This document shows, in pieces, positions 7,797-16,678 of a stretch of 59,132 nucleotides of DNA. The position numbers were made by a program, and so were the translations under genes. Location of the stretch: assembly GCF_002159845.1 (NCBI RefSeq), contig NZ_NFJK01000021.1, positions 1-59,132 on the forward strand. The letters run 5' to 3'. The number at the start of each line of letters is the position of its first letter. The first letter of the stretch is position 1. The stretch is from Anaeromassilibacillus sp. An250 (GTDB taxonomy: Bacteria > Bacillota > Clostridia > Oscillospirales > Acutalibacteraceae). The notes beneath the pieces were generated by a model that made no database searches, was not told the origin of the DNA, and saw nothing but the letters and a program-made list of their open reading frames with translations.

Positions 7797-9169
7797 TGGC
7801 CGATGAAAACAGAAGTAGTTTGTCTGAGAGCCTTGAGCGAGGGGCTTCGGCGGCTAATACCATCCGTGGTGCTGCCAAGACCGGGAAGGCGATTGCCGGC
7901 GCCGCCAAAGGAGCAGCGGCCGGACCTTACGGCGCGGCTGCCGGGGCGCTTTGGGCGAGCAGGAAGCACCTTGGGAAGATTCTCTGTGCCATTTTGGCCT
8001 TATTGCTGCTGCCCGTCCTGTTTATCCTCATGCTGCCGGGCTTGATTTTTGGCGGCCTGATTAACGCTTTTACCCCGGATGACCCCACTTCCCCGATTTT
8101 GAATGACAGCGCCTACATAGCGGAAACTGCTCAGGAAATTTCATTTTGTGTCAACGGGGTGCTGTCTGAAGGTCTGGAGGATGTCTATGCCCGCATTGAG
8201 GACGATTTTGCCACCACCGACGGCGACGGTATGGAAGTCATCAATCCCTACGAAGCGGCTCCAGTCTATAATGTCAACCTCTTTATCTCACAGTATTGTG
8301 CGGCCAGGGATCAGGACTTTGAAAATATTTCGCTTTCGGATATGGAGCGCGTTCTGCGGGATGCAAAATCACAGCTTTACTCTTACACCCGAACCGAAGA
8401 AACGAGGACATCTACAATCACCGATGAGGAAACCGGTGAAGAGAAAACAGTTACAGAACAGTGGTTTATCTACAAAATAATCTATAACGGCGAGTCCTAC
8501 TTTGCCGACAACATTTTTCATCTGAGTGATGAGCAAAAATCCCTTGCCGGTGACTATGCACAGAACTTGAGCCTGTTTTTAGGCGATGGTATGTTCCAAG
8601 GGCTTCTGCCGGATGAGTACAAAACGATTGTGGCGCTGGGCGATGTCCGCTTTACCGACGGACAAACCGAGGTCGTCTACTTCAATCAGCTGGATGAGCA
8701 GTATGCGAACGAACCCTATGGTACGGATAATATCGGCGGCTATGGCTGCGGTCCAACCGCAATGTCCATTGTGGTGTCTTCATTGACCGATAAAATCGTA
8801 GATCCGGTCGCTATGGCGCAATGGGCCTATGAGAACGGCTACTGGTGCAAAGGCAGCGGTTCCTACCATGCGCTGATACCCGGCGCCGCCGAAGCGTGGA
8901 AGCTGCCGGTAGAGGGCTGTACTGCTTCTGAGCCGCAGCGCATCGCAGACGCGCTTTCCGATGGCAAGCTGGTTGTGGCGATCATGGGGCCCGGCCATTT
9001 TACCAGCAGCGGCCATTTCATTGTGCTGCGCGGTGTAAAAGACGGAAAGATCCTTGTGGCAGATCCGGCAAGCTATAAGCGCAGCCAGCAGGAATGGGAT
9101 CTCTCTATCATTGTTGATGAAGCAAGTAAACGGGCGGCAGCCGGAGGTCCTTTCTGGATTATCGGGTGA
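7796..9169 (+). CDS. Membrane-anchored C39-like peptidase of the T4SS
   Basis: 457 residues. The N-terminal ~60 residues are Ala/Gly-rich and basic, then one membrane segment (~64-90). The C-terminal ~150 residues form a papain-fold C39-like peptidase domain: catalytic Cys in GYGCGPTAMS (~318), His in SSGHFIVLRG (~407), Asp in VADPAS (~422). Gram-positive T4SS normally have a VirB1-like wall hydrolase at this position (NlpC/P60, CHAP or lysozyme type). A C39-like domain here may process a protein or open peptidoglycan cross-bridges (inference). The start codon overlaps the preceding TGA. Confidence 0.8.
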   Translation: MADENRSSLSESLERGASAANTIRGAAKTGKAIAGAAKGAAAGPYGAAAGALWASRKHLGKILCAILALLLLPVLFILMLPGLIFGGLINAFTPDDPTSPILNDSAYIAETAQEISFCVNGVLSEGLEDVYARIEDDFATTDGDGMEVINPYEAAPVYNVNLFISQYCAARDQDFENISLSDMERVLRDAKSQLYSYTRTEETRTSTITDEETGEEKTVTEQWFIYKIIYNGESYFADNIFHLSDEQKSLAGDYAQNLSLFLGDGMFQGLLPDEYKTIVALGDVRFTDGQTEVVYFNQLDEQYANEPYGTDNIGGYGCGPTAMSIVVSSLTDKIVDPVAMAQWAYENGYWCKGSGSYHALIPGAAEAWKLPVEGCTASEPQRIADALSDGKLVVAIMGPGHFTSSGHFIVLRGVKDGKILVADPASYKRSQQEWDLSIIVDEASKRAAAGGPFWIIG

Positions 9170-9193
9170 AGCCCACCGGAAAAGAGGCTACCT

Positions 9194-12100
9194 ATGAATA
9201 ACAAAAACGAACATGATACCTATATCATCCCGCCGAATTTCATTGACAGCGGCACCTTTTTCGGCGGGATGTTCAAGGCGAGAAACGCTATCGAAGCAGG
9301 GGCAGTCCTGCTGCTGGTGGGCGTACCGGTATTTTCTCTTGGCCTGTCCCTTACCGTAAAAATCATCATTCTGTGCCTGACCGCGTTGCCGCTGGCGCTG
9401 TTGGCATTGATTGGTGTGTCGGGCGAATCGCTGACCTCCTTTGCGTACATTTTTCTCTGTTATTTGAAAAAGCGCAGGGTAATCGGCTCTGTGTCTGAGG
9501 AAATCAAGCAGGAAAAACCGGGCCGGCACAAGAAAGCGGCTAAAGCTGCCCGCCATAAGGTCAAACCGGCCGCCAAGCAGCGGAGAGCAGAAGCAGACTT
9601 TCCCGCTGAGTTCAGTGAAGTGGGCCGCTACGCCCGCCGGCAGTCAATGCGGGATCGGCTGCCCCGTACCCGAAAAGAAAAGGCCAAACCGCAGCGGCAC
9701 AGGCAAATTGAAAAAACACCCGACCCGCCTGCTTTTCTCAATCCGGTCGCGGAGTATTTGCCCATTGACCGGATTGAGAACGGCATCATCTATACGAAAG
9801 ACCGGCGGTTTGTGAAGATTATCGAGATTGAACCTATCAACTTCCTTCTCCGCAGCGCCTGGGAGCAGAAGGGCATCATCTACTCCTTCATCTCCTATCT
9901 CAAGGTGGGTCCAATCAAAATTCAGTTTAAGGTGCTGACAAAAAGGGCGGATATCAACCGTCATCTGAAGACAGTTGAGACAGAACTGGAACAAGAAACA
10001 GACGAGGGCTGCCGGATGCTGCAGGAGGACTACCTCAAGTTGGTAAAGCAGATCGGTTCCAAAGAGGCCATTACCCGGCGCTTTTTCATTATCTTTGAGT
10101 ATGAGCCATGGGCCGGCGCCCGGCGCGGAAATGAGGAGGCCGAAGCCATATCCGCTCTGCAAACCGCCACCCGTACAGCGGAAAACTATCTGCACCAGTG
10201 CGGCAACAAGGTCATATCGCCGGACAATGAAGACGAGTTTGCCGTAGAAGTGTTATACAACCTCCTGTGCCGCAGCCAGAGCGTCGTAGTTCCCATAGCA
10301 GAACGCGCACAGGCGGTTGTAGCAAAATACGTTGCAGCAGGGAAAGATGTGGATCGTATTCCTGTCAGTGAATTTTTTGCACCAGACAGCATTGATTTTA
10401 CCCATGGCCGCTACATCCAAATCGACGGGGTGTACTACTCTTATCTGTTGATTCCCTCTGCCGGTTACAAATCCCAAGTGCCTGCCGGCTGGCTCAGTCT
10501 CATTGTCAATGCAGGCGAAGGGATTGATATGGATATGTTTCTTACCCGGCAGCCCAAGGAGCGCATCATTCAAAAGCTGGGCCAGCAGCTGCGCATCAAC
10601 CGAAGCAAAATCAAGGAAACCTCGGATACCAACACTGACTTTGACAATCTGGATGACGCCATTCGCAGCGGATATTTTTTGAAGGATGGGTTGAGCAACA
10701 ACGAGGATTTCTATTATCTGAACCTCCTGCTTACCATTACTGCCAGCAGTGTGGAAGAGCTGGAATGGCGCCAGGCCGAGATGAAAAAACTGCTTTTGTC
10801 ACAGGATATGGATGTTGTCACCTGTTCTTTCCGTGAAGAGCAGGCTTTTTTATCGGCATTGCCTCTGGCAGTGTTAGAGAAAAAGCTCTATGAACGCTCT
10901 AAACGGAATGTCCTGACGCTGGGTGCGGCAAGCTGCTATCCCTTTACCTCTTATGAGCTCTGTGATGACAATGGCATTTTGTTCGGCACCAATAAATTCA
11001 ACAACTCTCTTGTCATCATCGACATCTTCAATTCCCAGATCTACAAAAACAGCAACATGGCGATTCTGGGAACCAGCGGCGCAGGAAAGACCTTCACGCT
11101 TCAACTCATGGCCCTTCGGATGCGCCGCAAAGGTATCCAGGTGTTTATCCTGGCCCCCCTCAAGGGCCACGAAATGCACCGGGCCTGCACCAATATCGGC
11201 GGTGAGTTCATTCAGATATCCCCGGCATCCAAAAACTGCATCAATGTGATGGAGATCCGCCGAGTGGACAAGTCTGTGGATGACCTGTTGGACGGGCCGA
11301 GCATTGAGCGTTCGGAACTGGCTGCAAAAATCCAAAAGCTACATATCTTTTTTGCACTGCTGATACCAGACATGAGCCATGAGGAAAAACAGCTCCTCGA
11401 TGAAGCGCTGATCAAAACCTATGCGCTCAAAGGAATCACCCACGACAACAGTTCGTTGGAGGATCCGGAAAACTATGCTGATCCCGGCTGTTATCGGGAG
11501 ATGCCTGTTCTGGGGGATCTGTATGAAGTGCTGAAGCAGTCTGCCGAGACCAAGCGCCTTGCAAACATCCTAAACCGGATGGTCAACGGCTCCGCCTCCA
11601 CCTTTAACCAACAGACCAATGTATCTCTGGAAAACAAATACACGGTACTCGACATTTCCGAGCTTTCCGGGGATCTGCTCACGGTAGGCATGTTCATCGT
11701 TTTGGATTTCATCTGGGACAAGGCCAAAGAGAACCGGACCCAGGAGAAGGCGATTTTCATCGACGAATGCTGGCAGCTCATCGGCGGCGCCGGCGGTATC
11801 AACGGCGCTGGCACCACTGGATCCCACCTCGCCGCCGAATATGTCCTGGAATTGTTCAAGACCATCCGTGGATACGGCGGCAGCGCCATCTGCGCGACTC
11901 AGGACCTCAACGACTTCTTCTCCCTTGATGAAGGTCGTTTTGGGAAAGGCATCATCAATAACAGCAAAACAAAAATCGTTCTCAACCTGGAAGATGAGGA
12001 GGCGCAGCGTGTCCAGTCGGTCATGCACCTCTCGGAAGCTGAGGTCATGGAGATTACCCATTTTGAACGCGGCTCCGGCCTCATCAATACCAATAACAAC

Positions 12101-12223
12101 AATGTCACCGTGGAGTTCCGCTGCAGCCAGCTTGAAAAGGACCTCATTACCACAGACCGCCGTGAACTGCAGGAACTGATCCGCCGCGCCCAGCAAAAAG
12201 AGGACGATGCACCGCCGGCTTAA
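9194..12223 (+). CDS. PrgI-VirB4 fusion, T4SS ATPase
   Basis: 1009 residues. Residues ~1-110 contain two membrane segments and a PrgI-like start (PPNFIDSGTFFGG), the small protein that replaces VirB3 in Gram-positive systems. A basic linker (~115-180) leads into the VirB4 body. Walker A is GTSGAGKT (~626-633) and Walker B is AIFIDECW (~851-858). VirB4 ATPases energise pilus assembly and substrate transfer at the cytoplasmic face. The fusion of PrgI and VirB4 is visible directly from the sequence. The stop codon lies in a TAATACG repeat region. Confidence 0.93.
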   Translation: MNNKNEHDTYIIPPNFIDSGTFFGGMFKARNAIEAGAVLLLVGVPVFSLGLSLTVKIIILCLTALPLALLALIGVSGESLTSFAYIFLCYLKKRRVIGSVSEEIKQEKPGRHKKAAKAARHKVKPAAKQRRAEADFPAEFSEVGRYARRQSMRDRLPRTRKEKAKPQRHRQIEKTPDPPAFLNPVAEYLPIDRIENGIIYTKDRRFVKIIEIEPINFLLRSAWEQKGIIYSFISYLKVGPIKIQFKVLTKRADINRHLKTVETELEQETDEGCRMLQEDYLKLVKQIGSKEAITRRFFIIFEYEPWAGARRGNEEAEAISALQTATRTAENYLHQCGNKVISPDNEDEFAVEVLYNLLCRSQSVVVPIAERAQAVVAKYVAAGKDVDRIPVSEFFAPDSIDFTHGRYIQIDGVYYSYLLIPSAGYKSQVPAGWLSLIVNAGEGIDMDMFLTRQPKERIIQKLGQQLRINRSKIKETSDTNTDFDNLDDAIRSGYFLKDGLSNNEDFYYLNLLLTITASSVEELEWRQAEMKKLLLSQDMDVVTCSFREEQAFLSALPLAVLEKKLYERSKRNVLTLGAASCYPFTSYELCDDNGILFGTNKFNNSLVIIDIFNSQIYKNSNMAILGTSGAGKTFTLQLMALRMRRKGIQVFILAPLKGHEMHRACTNIGGEFIQISPASKNCINVMEIRRVDKSVDDLLDGPSIERSELAAKIQKLHIFFALLIPDMSHEEKQLLDEALIKTYALKGITHDNSSLEDPENYADPGCYREMPVLGDLYEVLKQSAETKRLANILNRMVNGSASTFNQQTNVSLENKYTVLDISELSGDLLTVGMFIVLDFIWDKAKENRTQEKAIFIDECWQLIGGAGGINGAGTTGSHLAAEYVLELFKTIRGYGGSAICATQDLNDFFSLDEGRFGKGIINNSKTKIVLNLEDEEAQRVQSVMHLSEAEVMEITHFERGSGLINTNNNNVTVEFRCSQLEKDLITTDRRELQELIRRAQQKEDDAPPA

Positions 12224-12281
12224 TACGGCGCTAATACGCATTCATAATGTATACCGCGATAATACGGACTTAATACGCATT
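12221..12281 (+). repeat. Paired TAATACG direct repeats between VirB4 and the next gene
   Basis: Four TAATACG units: 12221, 12232, 12260 and 12271. Each pair consists of an 11-base unit TAATACGGnnn followed directly by TAATACGCATT, and the two pairs start 39 bases apart. The 11-base period puts the units on one face of the helix, as in operators or iterons. The first unit overlaps the VirB4 stop codon and the last ends 16 bases before the next start. Confidence 0.7.
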
Positions 12282-12297
12282 AGAAAGGAACAGAACC

Positions 12298-12825
12298 GTG
12301 AAAACAAGGGATCAAATTTACGGGCAGGAAGCAGCCCGCCTGCTGCGGGATGTAACAATGTACCGAGCGCTTACCAAGCCGCAGCTGCTTGCGCTGTACC
12401 CCGGAAAAAAAGAAAAAATCGCGGCGCTGCTCAACCATCTGGTCCGGCAAGGCCGTATTTTTTATGACAGCACCAACGATTGTTACCATGCCGATGCCGA
12501 GATGAAACAGGATGCCGGCATGATGGCTGCGGTCTGGGTTTTGATCGATTTCATTGAGGAAGTGGAGTTTCACTCCGTCAGCGATTACCCGGCCAAGCTG
12601 CTGTTTTTTGCCGGCGGCGAGGTGTACGAGGTCATCTATGTTCCGCTGAATCAGGAAGCCCTTATCAATCAGCTTTGGGTACAGAAGGAGGAACAGCCGC
12701 CCCGCCGCATTGTCCTTGTGGATATGCCTGAGCAGATCCCGCGCATCCATATCCCGGGCTGCAGCGGGTACTGCACGGTTTCCCCCGCCGGAAGCGTGAC
12801 TTATTTTCAAAAAGAAGCGAATTGA
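12298..12825 (+). CDS. Conserved ICE protein, DUF5697-like, winged-helix N-terminus
   Basis: 175 residues from a GTG with GAAAGGAA upstream. Residues ~5-60 look like a winged helix (ALTKPQLLALYPGKKEKIAALL then a wing ending FYDS). The rest is a mixed alpha/beta domain with no catalytic motif. It resembles the uncharacterised family DUF5697 that accompanies T4SS genes in Clostridia (family name from memory). It lies directly behind the TAATACG repeats and could bind them (inference). Confidence 0.65.
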   Translation: MKTRDQIYGQEAARLLRDVTMYRALTKPQLLALYPGKKEKIAALLNHLVRQGRIFYDSTNDCYHADAEMKQDAGMMAAVWVLIDFIEEVEFHSVSDYPAKLLFFAGGEVYEVIYVPLNQEALINQLWVQKEEQPPRRIVLVDMPEQIPRIHIPGCSGYCTVSPAGSVTYFQKEAN

Positions 12826-12833
12826 GGTGTTAA

Positions 12834-13496
12834 ATGGACAGACAAGTTATTTCTCAGCGCATCACCTCCATTTTAGGTGATATCAGCCGTCTTCAAAGCG
12901 CTCTGTATGCGATGAACACAACAGACATCCAGCGTTATCCTGACAACTACGAAGTTCTTTCCACCGACGCGGCCCTCCGCAGTGAAAGTATTGCCTGCCG
13001 TCTGCGGCATTTGATATATGCAACAACAACTGTAAAAAAGGCGGAGTATCTGCAATCGGCCAGTGTCATGCACGGCATTGAGATTCGTTATGAAAGCGGC
13101 GTTTTGGAGGTAATGCTCCCGTCCCTGCTGCCCAAAAGAAAACAGCGGCAGAGCACAGAGTTTTTGATTGATCCGGTGTACTTTGCGCTCAACAACTACG
13201 CCGACCACCATCCCATGCCCAAGTTCAGCCATTGTGTTGTCTGCTTTTCTCATATTTACAGCCGGGAACTCCCAGCCAGACGGGTGCGGGATTATGACAA
13301 TCTGGAACTCAAGCAACTTTTGGATGTCATCTCCACCTTTATCATGGCAGATGACTCCGGCCTTTTGTGCGACGCCTACAACACGACGGAACTGGGGGAA
13401 CAAGACTGTACCTGTATTTCGGTTATGGATCAAAAGTCCTTTTCAGAATGGCTTTCCAAGCGCCAAGACCACATGAAATCCATATCCGATTTTTAG
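12834..13496 (+). CDS. Conserved ICE protein, DUF6100-like
   Basis: 220 residues, 8 bases after the preceding gene with GAGGTG as ribosome site. The N-terminal ~75 residues are helical, the middle (~80-200) alternates strands and helices and contains several Cys and His (for example FSHCVVCFSHIYSR) that might bind metal. It resembles DUF6100 proteins found next to VirB4 and VirD4 in Clostridia elements (from memory). No enzyme motif is evident. Function unknown. Confidence 0.65.
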   Translation: MDRQVISQRITSILGDISRLQSALYAMNTTDIQRYPDNYEVLSTDAALRSESIACRLRHLIYATTTVKKAEYLQSASVMHGIEIRYESGVLEVMLPSLLPKRKQRQSTEFLIDPVYFALNNYADHHPMPKFSHCVVCFSHIYSRELPARRVRDYDNLELKQLLDVISTFIMADDSGLLCDAYNTTELGEQDCTCISVMDQKSFSEWLSKRQDHMKSISDF

Positions 13497-13638
13497 CGGT
13501 TTTACGGCCCAAAAATCGGGACAGCCCACCAGAGGCCCGAAACTGCCGGACGGCGCGGCTTTCGCAGCCCCGGCAGCTACCTAAAAATACCCGGGTTATA
13601 TGCAGCCTCGGTAGTTTCCCGCACAAGGGGGTGATTTC

Positions 13639-14778
13639 TTGAATCCCACCAGCCGCACATTGCCCAAACGCTCAACCAAGCCGTATCTGCTGCTGACCCT
13701 TACCGCACTCTCCGGCGAGTTCCCAGCCGGTCAAGCCGACAGGCTCGGCAGTCCCACCTACTTTGAGAGCGTTGTCAAGTCGCTCAAAAAGGCGGGCCTG
13801 TTGCGCACCTACTACAAAAACGGTCACCGAGGCTATCGGCTGACCCTCAAAGCCAAGGAGCTGCTTTTGGCAGACCAGCCCGCACGGTTTTCCTTTTTTC
13901 TTACCGGCAGCAGCGAAACCAACCACCCCAAGAGCGAGGTGACCCGCCGCCTGCGCCTACACAGAATTGCAGAGAGCATCGTCACCATGATTGGGGCGGA
14001 TGTGGCGATTTTCCGGGATGAAAAGCCTCATGTCTTCTTCCCGGAGGGCGCTTCCGCGCCGCAGGCGCTGGATATGCCAGCTCCTGCCTTCTATACATCC
14101 AGAGAGATTAAAGAGGTCGGGACCGAACTTGCCCAGATTCGCGGCGCCCGCGCCGTTGGGGTACTGCTTACCACGGACCGGATCTTCTTGACCTATAATA
14201 CCGGCGGTGCCGCCGAAATGAAGTGGGAGAATAAATCGGAGATGCGGGCCAAGGCGCTGATGAAGACTATCCTCTGCCAGCACCGCCTGCCATCACAATA
14301 CGGCCCGGATGCGGTGCAGGCCCTGCTGATGGGAAGAGATATGGAAATCGTCAAACAGATTTTGATGGGACAGCGCACCGGCAACCACAATTATTTCATT
14401 TTTGATGGCAACTACGACCACTTTTACTACATTCCCAACAACCACGCCGGCGAGATCATGCTGAAGCTGCTCTGCAGCGAAGCCCTGTCCGCCGAACTGG
14501 ACGGGATTCTGCGGCAGAATCTGATGCCCCGGCAGGCGGGCGGTGTAATTGAAAATGACGCCACCGACGCCCAGGGCGATCCGGTCCTGTTTGCTTATCT
14601 TCTGGATCTGCCCCGCATCCTGCGCTTTGACAGGGCGCTGGAGCTTCAGGACCGGCAAGGAACCGTAATCTGTTTTGACTTTCAAGCGGAGGTATTGAGG
14701 CAGTTCTGCTGTAAGAATATTTCCTTTGAAGTCATCAATCTGCAAAAATATGAAAGGGGGATCCTCCATCAAGCATAA
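13639..14778 (+). CDS. Winged-helix protein, possible Replic_Relax-type transfer or replication factor
   Basis: 379 residues from a TTG with AAGGGGGTG upstream. Residues ~15-75 form a winged helix (SPTYFESVVKSLKKAGLLR then a YRLT wing), followed by TRRLRLHRIAESIV and an alpha/beta domain. This layout recalls the 'replication-relaxation' (Replic_Relax) family of Gram-positive plasmids and ICEs, some members of which have been linked to relaxosomes. It lies immediately before VirD4, where a relaxosome gene would be expected, and no canonical relaxase is present elsewhere. The assignment is tentative; no HUH or Tyr-relaxase motif is visible. Confidence 0.6.
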   Translation: MNPTSRTLPKRSTKPYLLLTLTALSGEFPAGQADRLGSPTYFESVVKSLKKAGLLRTYYKNGHRGYRLTLKAKELLLADQPARFSFFLTGSSETNHPKSEVTRRLRLHRIAESIVTMIGADVAIFRDEKPHVFFPEGASAPQALDMPAPAFYTSREIKEVGTELAQIRGARAVGVLLTTDRIFLTYNTGGAAEMKWENKSEMRAKALMKTILCQHRLPSQYGPDAVQALLMGRDMEIVKQILMGQRTGNHNYFIFDGNYDHFYYIPNNHAGEIMLKLLCSEALSAELDGILRQNLMPRQAGGVIENDATDAQGDPVLFAYLLDLPRILRFDRALELQDRQGTVICFDFQAEVLRQFCCKNISFEVINLQKYERGILHQA

Positions 14779-16660
14779 AAAAATGCTGTTGGTACTGCTG
14801 GCCGGACCGCCGGTTCTTTTGGCGCTGCTTTATGCCGGCGGCTATTTGGCCCAGTTCATCGCCAACTACAATGCGTGGAAACAGGCTGGCGGCTATCCGG
14901 GAGACGGCACCTCGCCCATGATGCCGTCCGCCTCTTTTCTTACCTGTATCCAGTCAGTATTTACCCCGCCGTATGGCGTGTTCGGCATTTTTATCTGCGC
15001 CGGCCTGCTGTTGTTGCTGATCGCACTGGTGATGAAAATGGGTTTCAGTGACAATGGCGAGTACGACCGGGAGCGAAATCTCATCTACTCCCGCAAAGGC
15101 ACCTATGGTACAGCGGGGTTCATGAGCCGCAAGGAGATGGCCGGCGTACTCGATCTGGTGCCGGATATCCGCCGTCACAAGGGAACAATCCTTGGGATGC
15201 TGGACAAGCAGGTGGTGTGCATCCCGGAAGATACGCCATTTAACAGTAATATCGCAGTGTACGGGGCCAGCGGAAGCAAGAAGACCCGGGCCTACTGCAT
15301 CAACCGGATCCTGCAGAGCGCAGCCCGCGGCGAATCTCTGGTGTGCAGCGATCCGAAATCCGAGCTTTATGAAAAGACAAGCGAGTACCTGCGCAGCAAG
15401 GGCTATGTCGTCAAGGTATTCAACCTCGTTTTGCCGGAGAACTCCGACTCATGGAATTGTCTGGCTGAGATCGAGGGGAATGAATTGATGGCGCAGCTTT
15501 TCTGCGATGTGGTGATTAAAAACACCGGAAATGAACATGGGGATCATTTTTGGGACGCTGCCGAAATGAATCTACTCAAGGCATTGGTCCTCTATGTGGA
15601 GCAGGGATATCCGCCTGAAAATAAAAACATCGGCCAAGTGTACCAGCTTTTAACGCTCAACTCGGAAACAGAGCTGAACCATTTGTTTGACCTGATTCCG
15701 GCGACCCACCCTGCCAAAGCGCCCTTCGCCCTTTTTAAGCAGGCGTCTGATACCGTCCGAACCGGGGTCATCATCGGGCTGGGTTCCCGGCTGCAGGTGT
15801 TCCAAAACCAGATGATACGGGAAATCACCGGACATGATGAGATCGATCTGGAGCTGCTGGGGCAGAAACCCTGCGCATACTTCCTCGTGGTGAGCGATCA
15901 GGATTCGGCGCTGGATTTTCTCTCATCGCTGTTTTTGTCTTTTGTTTTCATCAAGCTGGTGCGCTATGCGGATAAAAATTTTGAAAATGGCAAGCTGCCG
16001 GTCCCAGTCCATGTCCTTGGAGAAGAGCTGACCGCGTGCGGCATCATCAATGACCTGTCCCGAAAAATTTCAGTAATCCGTTCGAGAAATATCAGTATGT
16101 CCTGCGTGTTTCAAAACCTCGCGGGCCTTCAAAACCGGTATCCGGACAACCAATGGCAAGAAATTTTGGGATGCTGCGACTTTTCTTTGGCCTTGGGCTG
16201 TACCGATGAGCTCACCGCCAAGTTTTTAAGCGACCGTACCGGCGAGGTTTCCGTCCACGTTTCCAGCAAGGCCAAGCAGCTGGGGACCTGGCGGATCTCC
16301 GACTACACCCCGGAATACCGTGAAACCAGCGGCGTCGGCAAGCGGAAGCTGTTGACGATGGATGAGGTGCTGCGTATGCCCATTGATAAGGCTCTCGTCA
16401 TCATCCGTGGGCAGAAAGTACTGCAAGTCGATAAATATGATTACAGCCTGCACCCGGAGTCCAAATACCTTCAACCCTGCAAAGCTTCCGCCCACCTCCC
16501 AGAGTGGCGCAAGCAGCAGGCGCATCCGTTTTCTGCATCGTCTGCCTCATCAGCGGAGCCCACCACACCCAAATCATCCCGGCGGCGCAAGCCCAAGGCA
16601 GCAGACGGGCAGCCATCAACCGTCCGTAAGGCCGATAAACGGTCTATCATGGACAACTAA
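14750..16660 (+). CDS. VirD4/TraG-type coupling protein
   Basis: About 636 residues. Two N-terminal membrane segments (KKMLLVLLAGPPVLLALLYA and one around residues 75-95) are followed by the ATPase domain. The P-loop is GASGSKKTR (~172-180), a variant frequent in Gram-positive VirD4 proteins; the second motif is CAYFLVVSDQDS. The C-terminal tail is Lys/Ser/Pro-rich. Coupling proteins bring the DNA-relaxase complex to the T4SS. Start choice is unclear: ATG 14750 has no ribosome site and precedes a strong AAAGGGGG that points to ATC 14768; ATG 14783 is 22 bases from it. Confidence 0.9.
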   Translation: MKGGSSIKHKKMLLVLLAGPPVLLALLYAGGYLAQFIANYNAWKQAGGYPGDGTSPMMPSASFLTCIQSVFTPPYGVFGIFICAGLLLLLIALVMKMGFSDNGEYDRERNLIYSRKGTYGTAGFMSRKEMAGVLDLVPDIRRHKGTILGMLDKQVVCIPEDTPFNSNIAVYGASGSKKTRAYCINRILQSAARGESLVCSDPKSELYEKTSEYLRSKGYVVKVFNLVLPENSDSWNCLAEIEGNELMAQLFCDVVIKNTGNEHGDHFWDAAEMNLLKALVLYVEQGYPPENKNIGQVYQLLTLNSETELNHLFDLIPATHPAKAPFALFKQASDTVRTGVIIGLGSRLQVFQNQMIREITGHDEIDLELLGQKPCAYFLVVSDQDSALDFLSSLFLSFVFIKLVRYADKNFENGKLPVPVHVLGEELTACGIINDLSRKISVIRSRNISMSCVFQNLAGLQNRYPDNQWQEILGCCDFSLALGCTDELTAKFLSDRTGEVSVHVSSKAKQLGTWRISDYTPEYRETSGVGKRKLLTMDEVLRMPIDKALVIIRGQKVLQVDKYDYSLHPESKYLQPCKASAHLPEWRKQQAHPFSASSASSAEPTTPKSSRRRKPKAADGQPSTVRKADKRSIMDN

Positions 16661-16678
16661 ATAAGGAGGAACACATTT

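Noticed and set aside
12221-12281. CRISPR-like array
   Set aside because: Units are 11 bases with no variable spacers and no cas genes occur in the window; a binding-site array is more likely.
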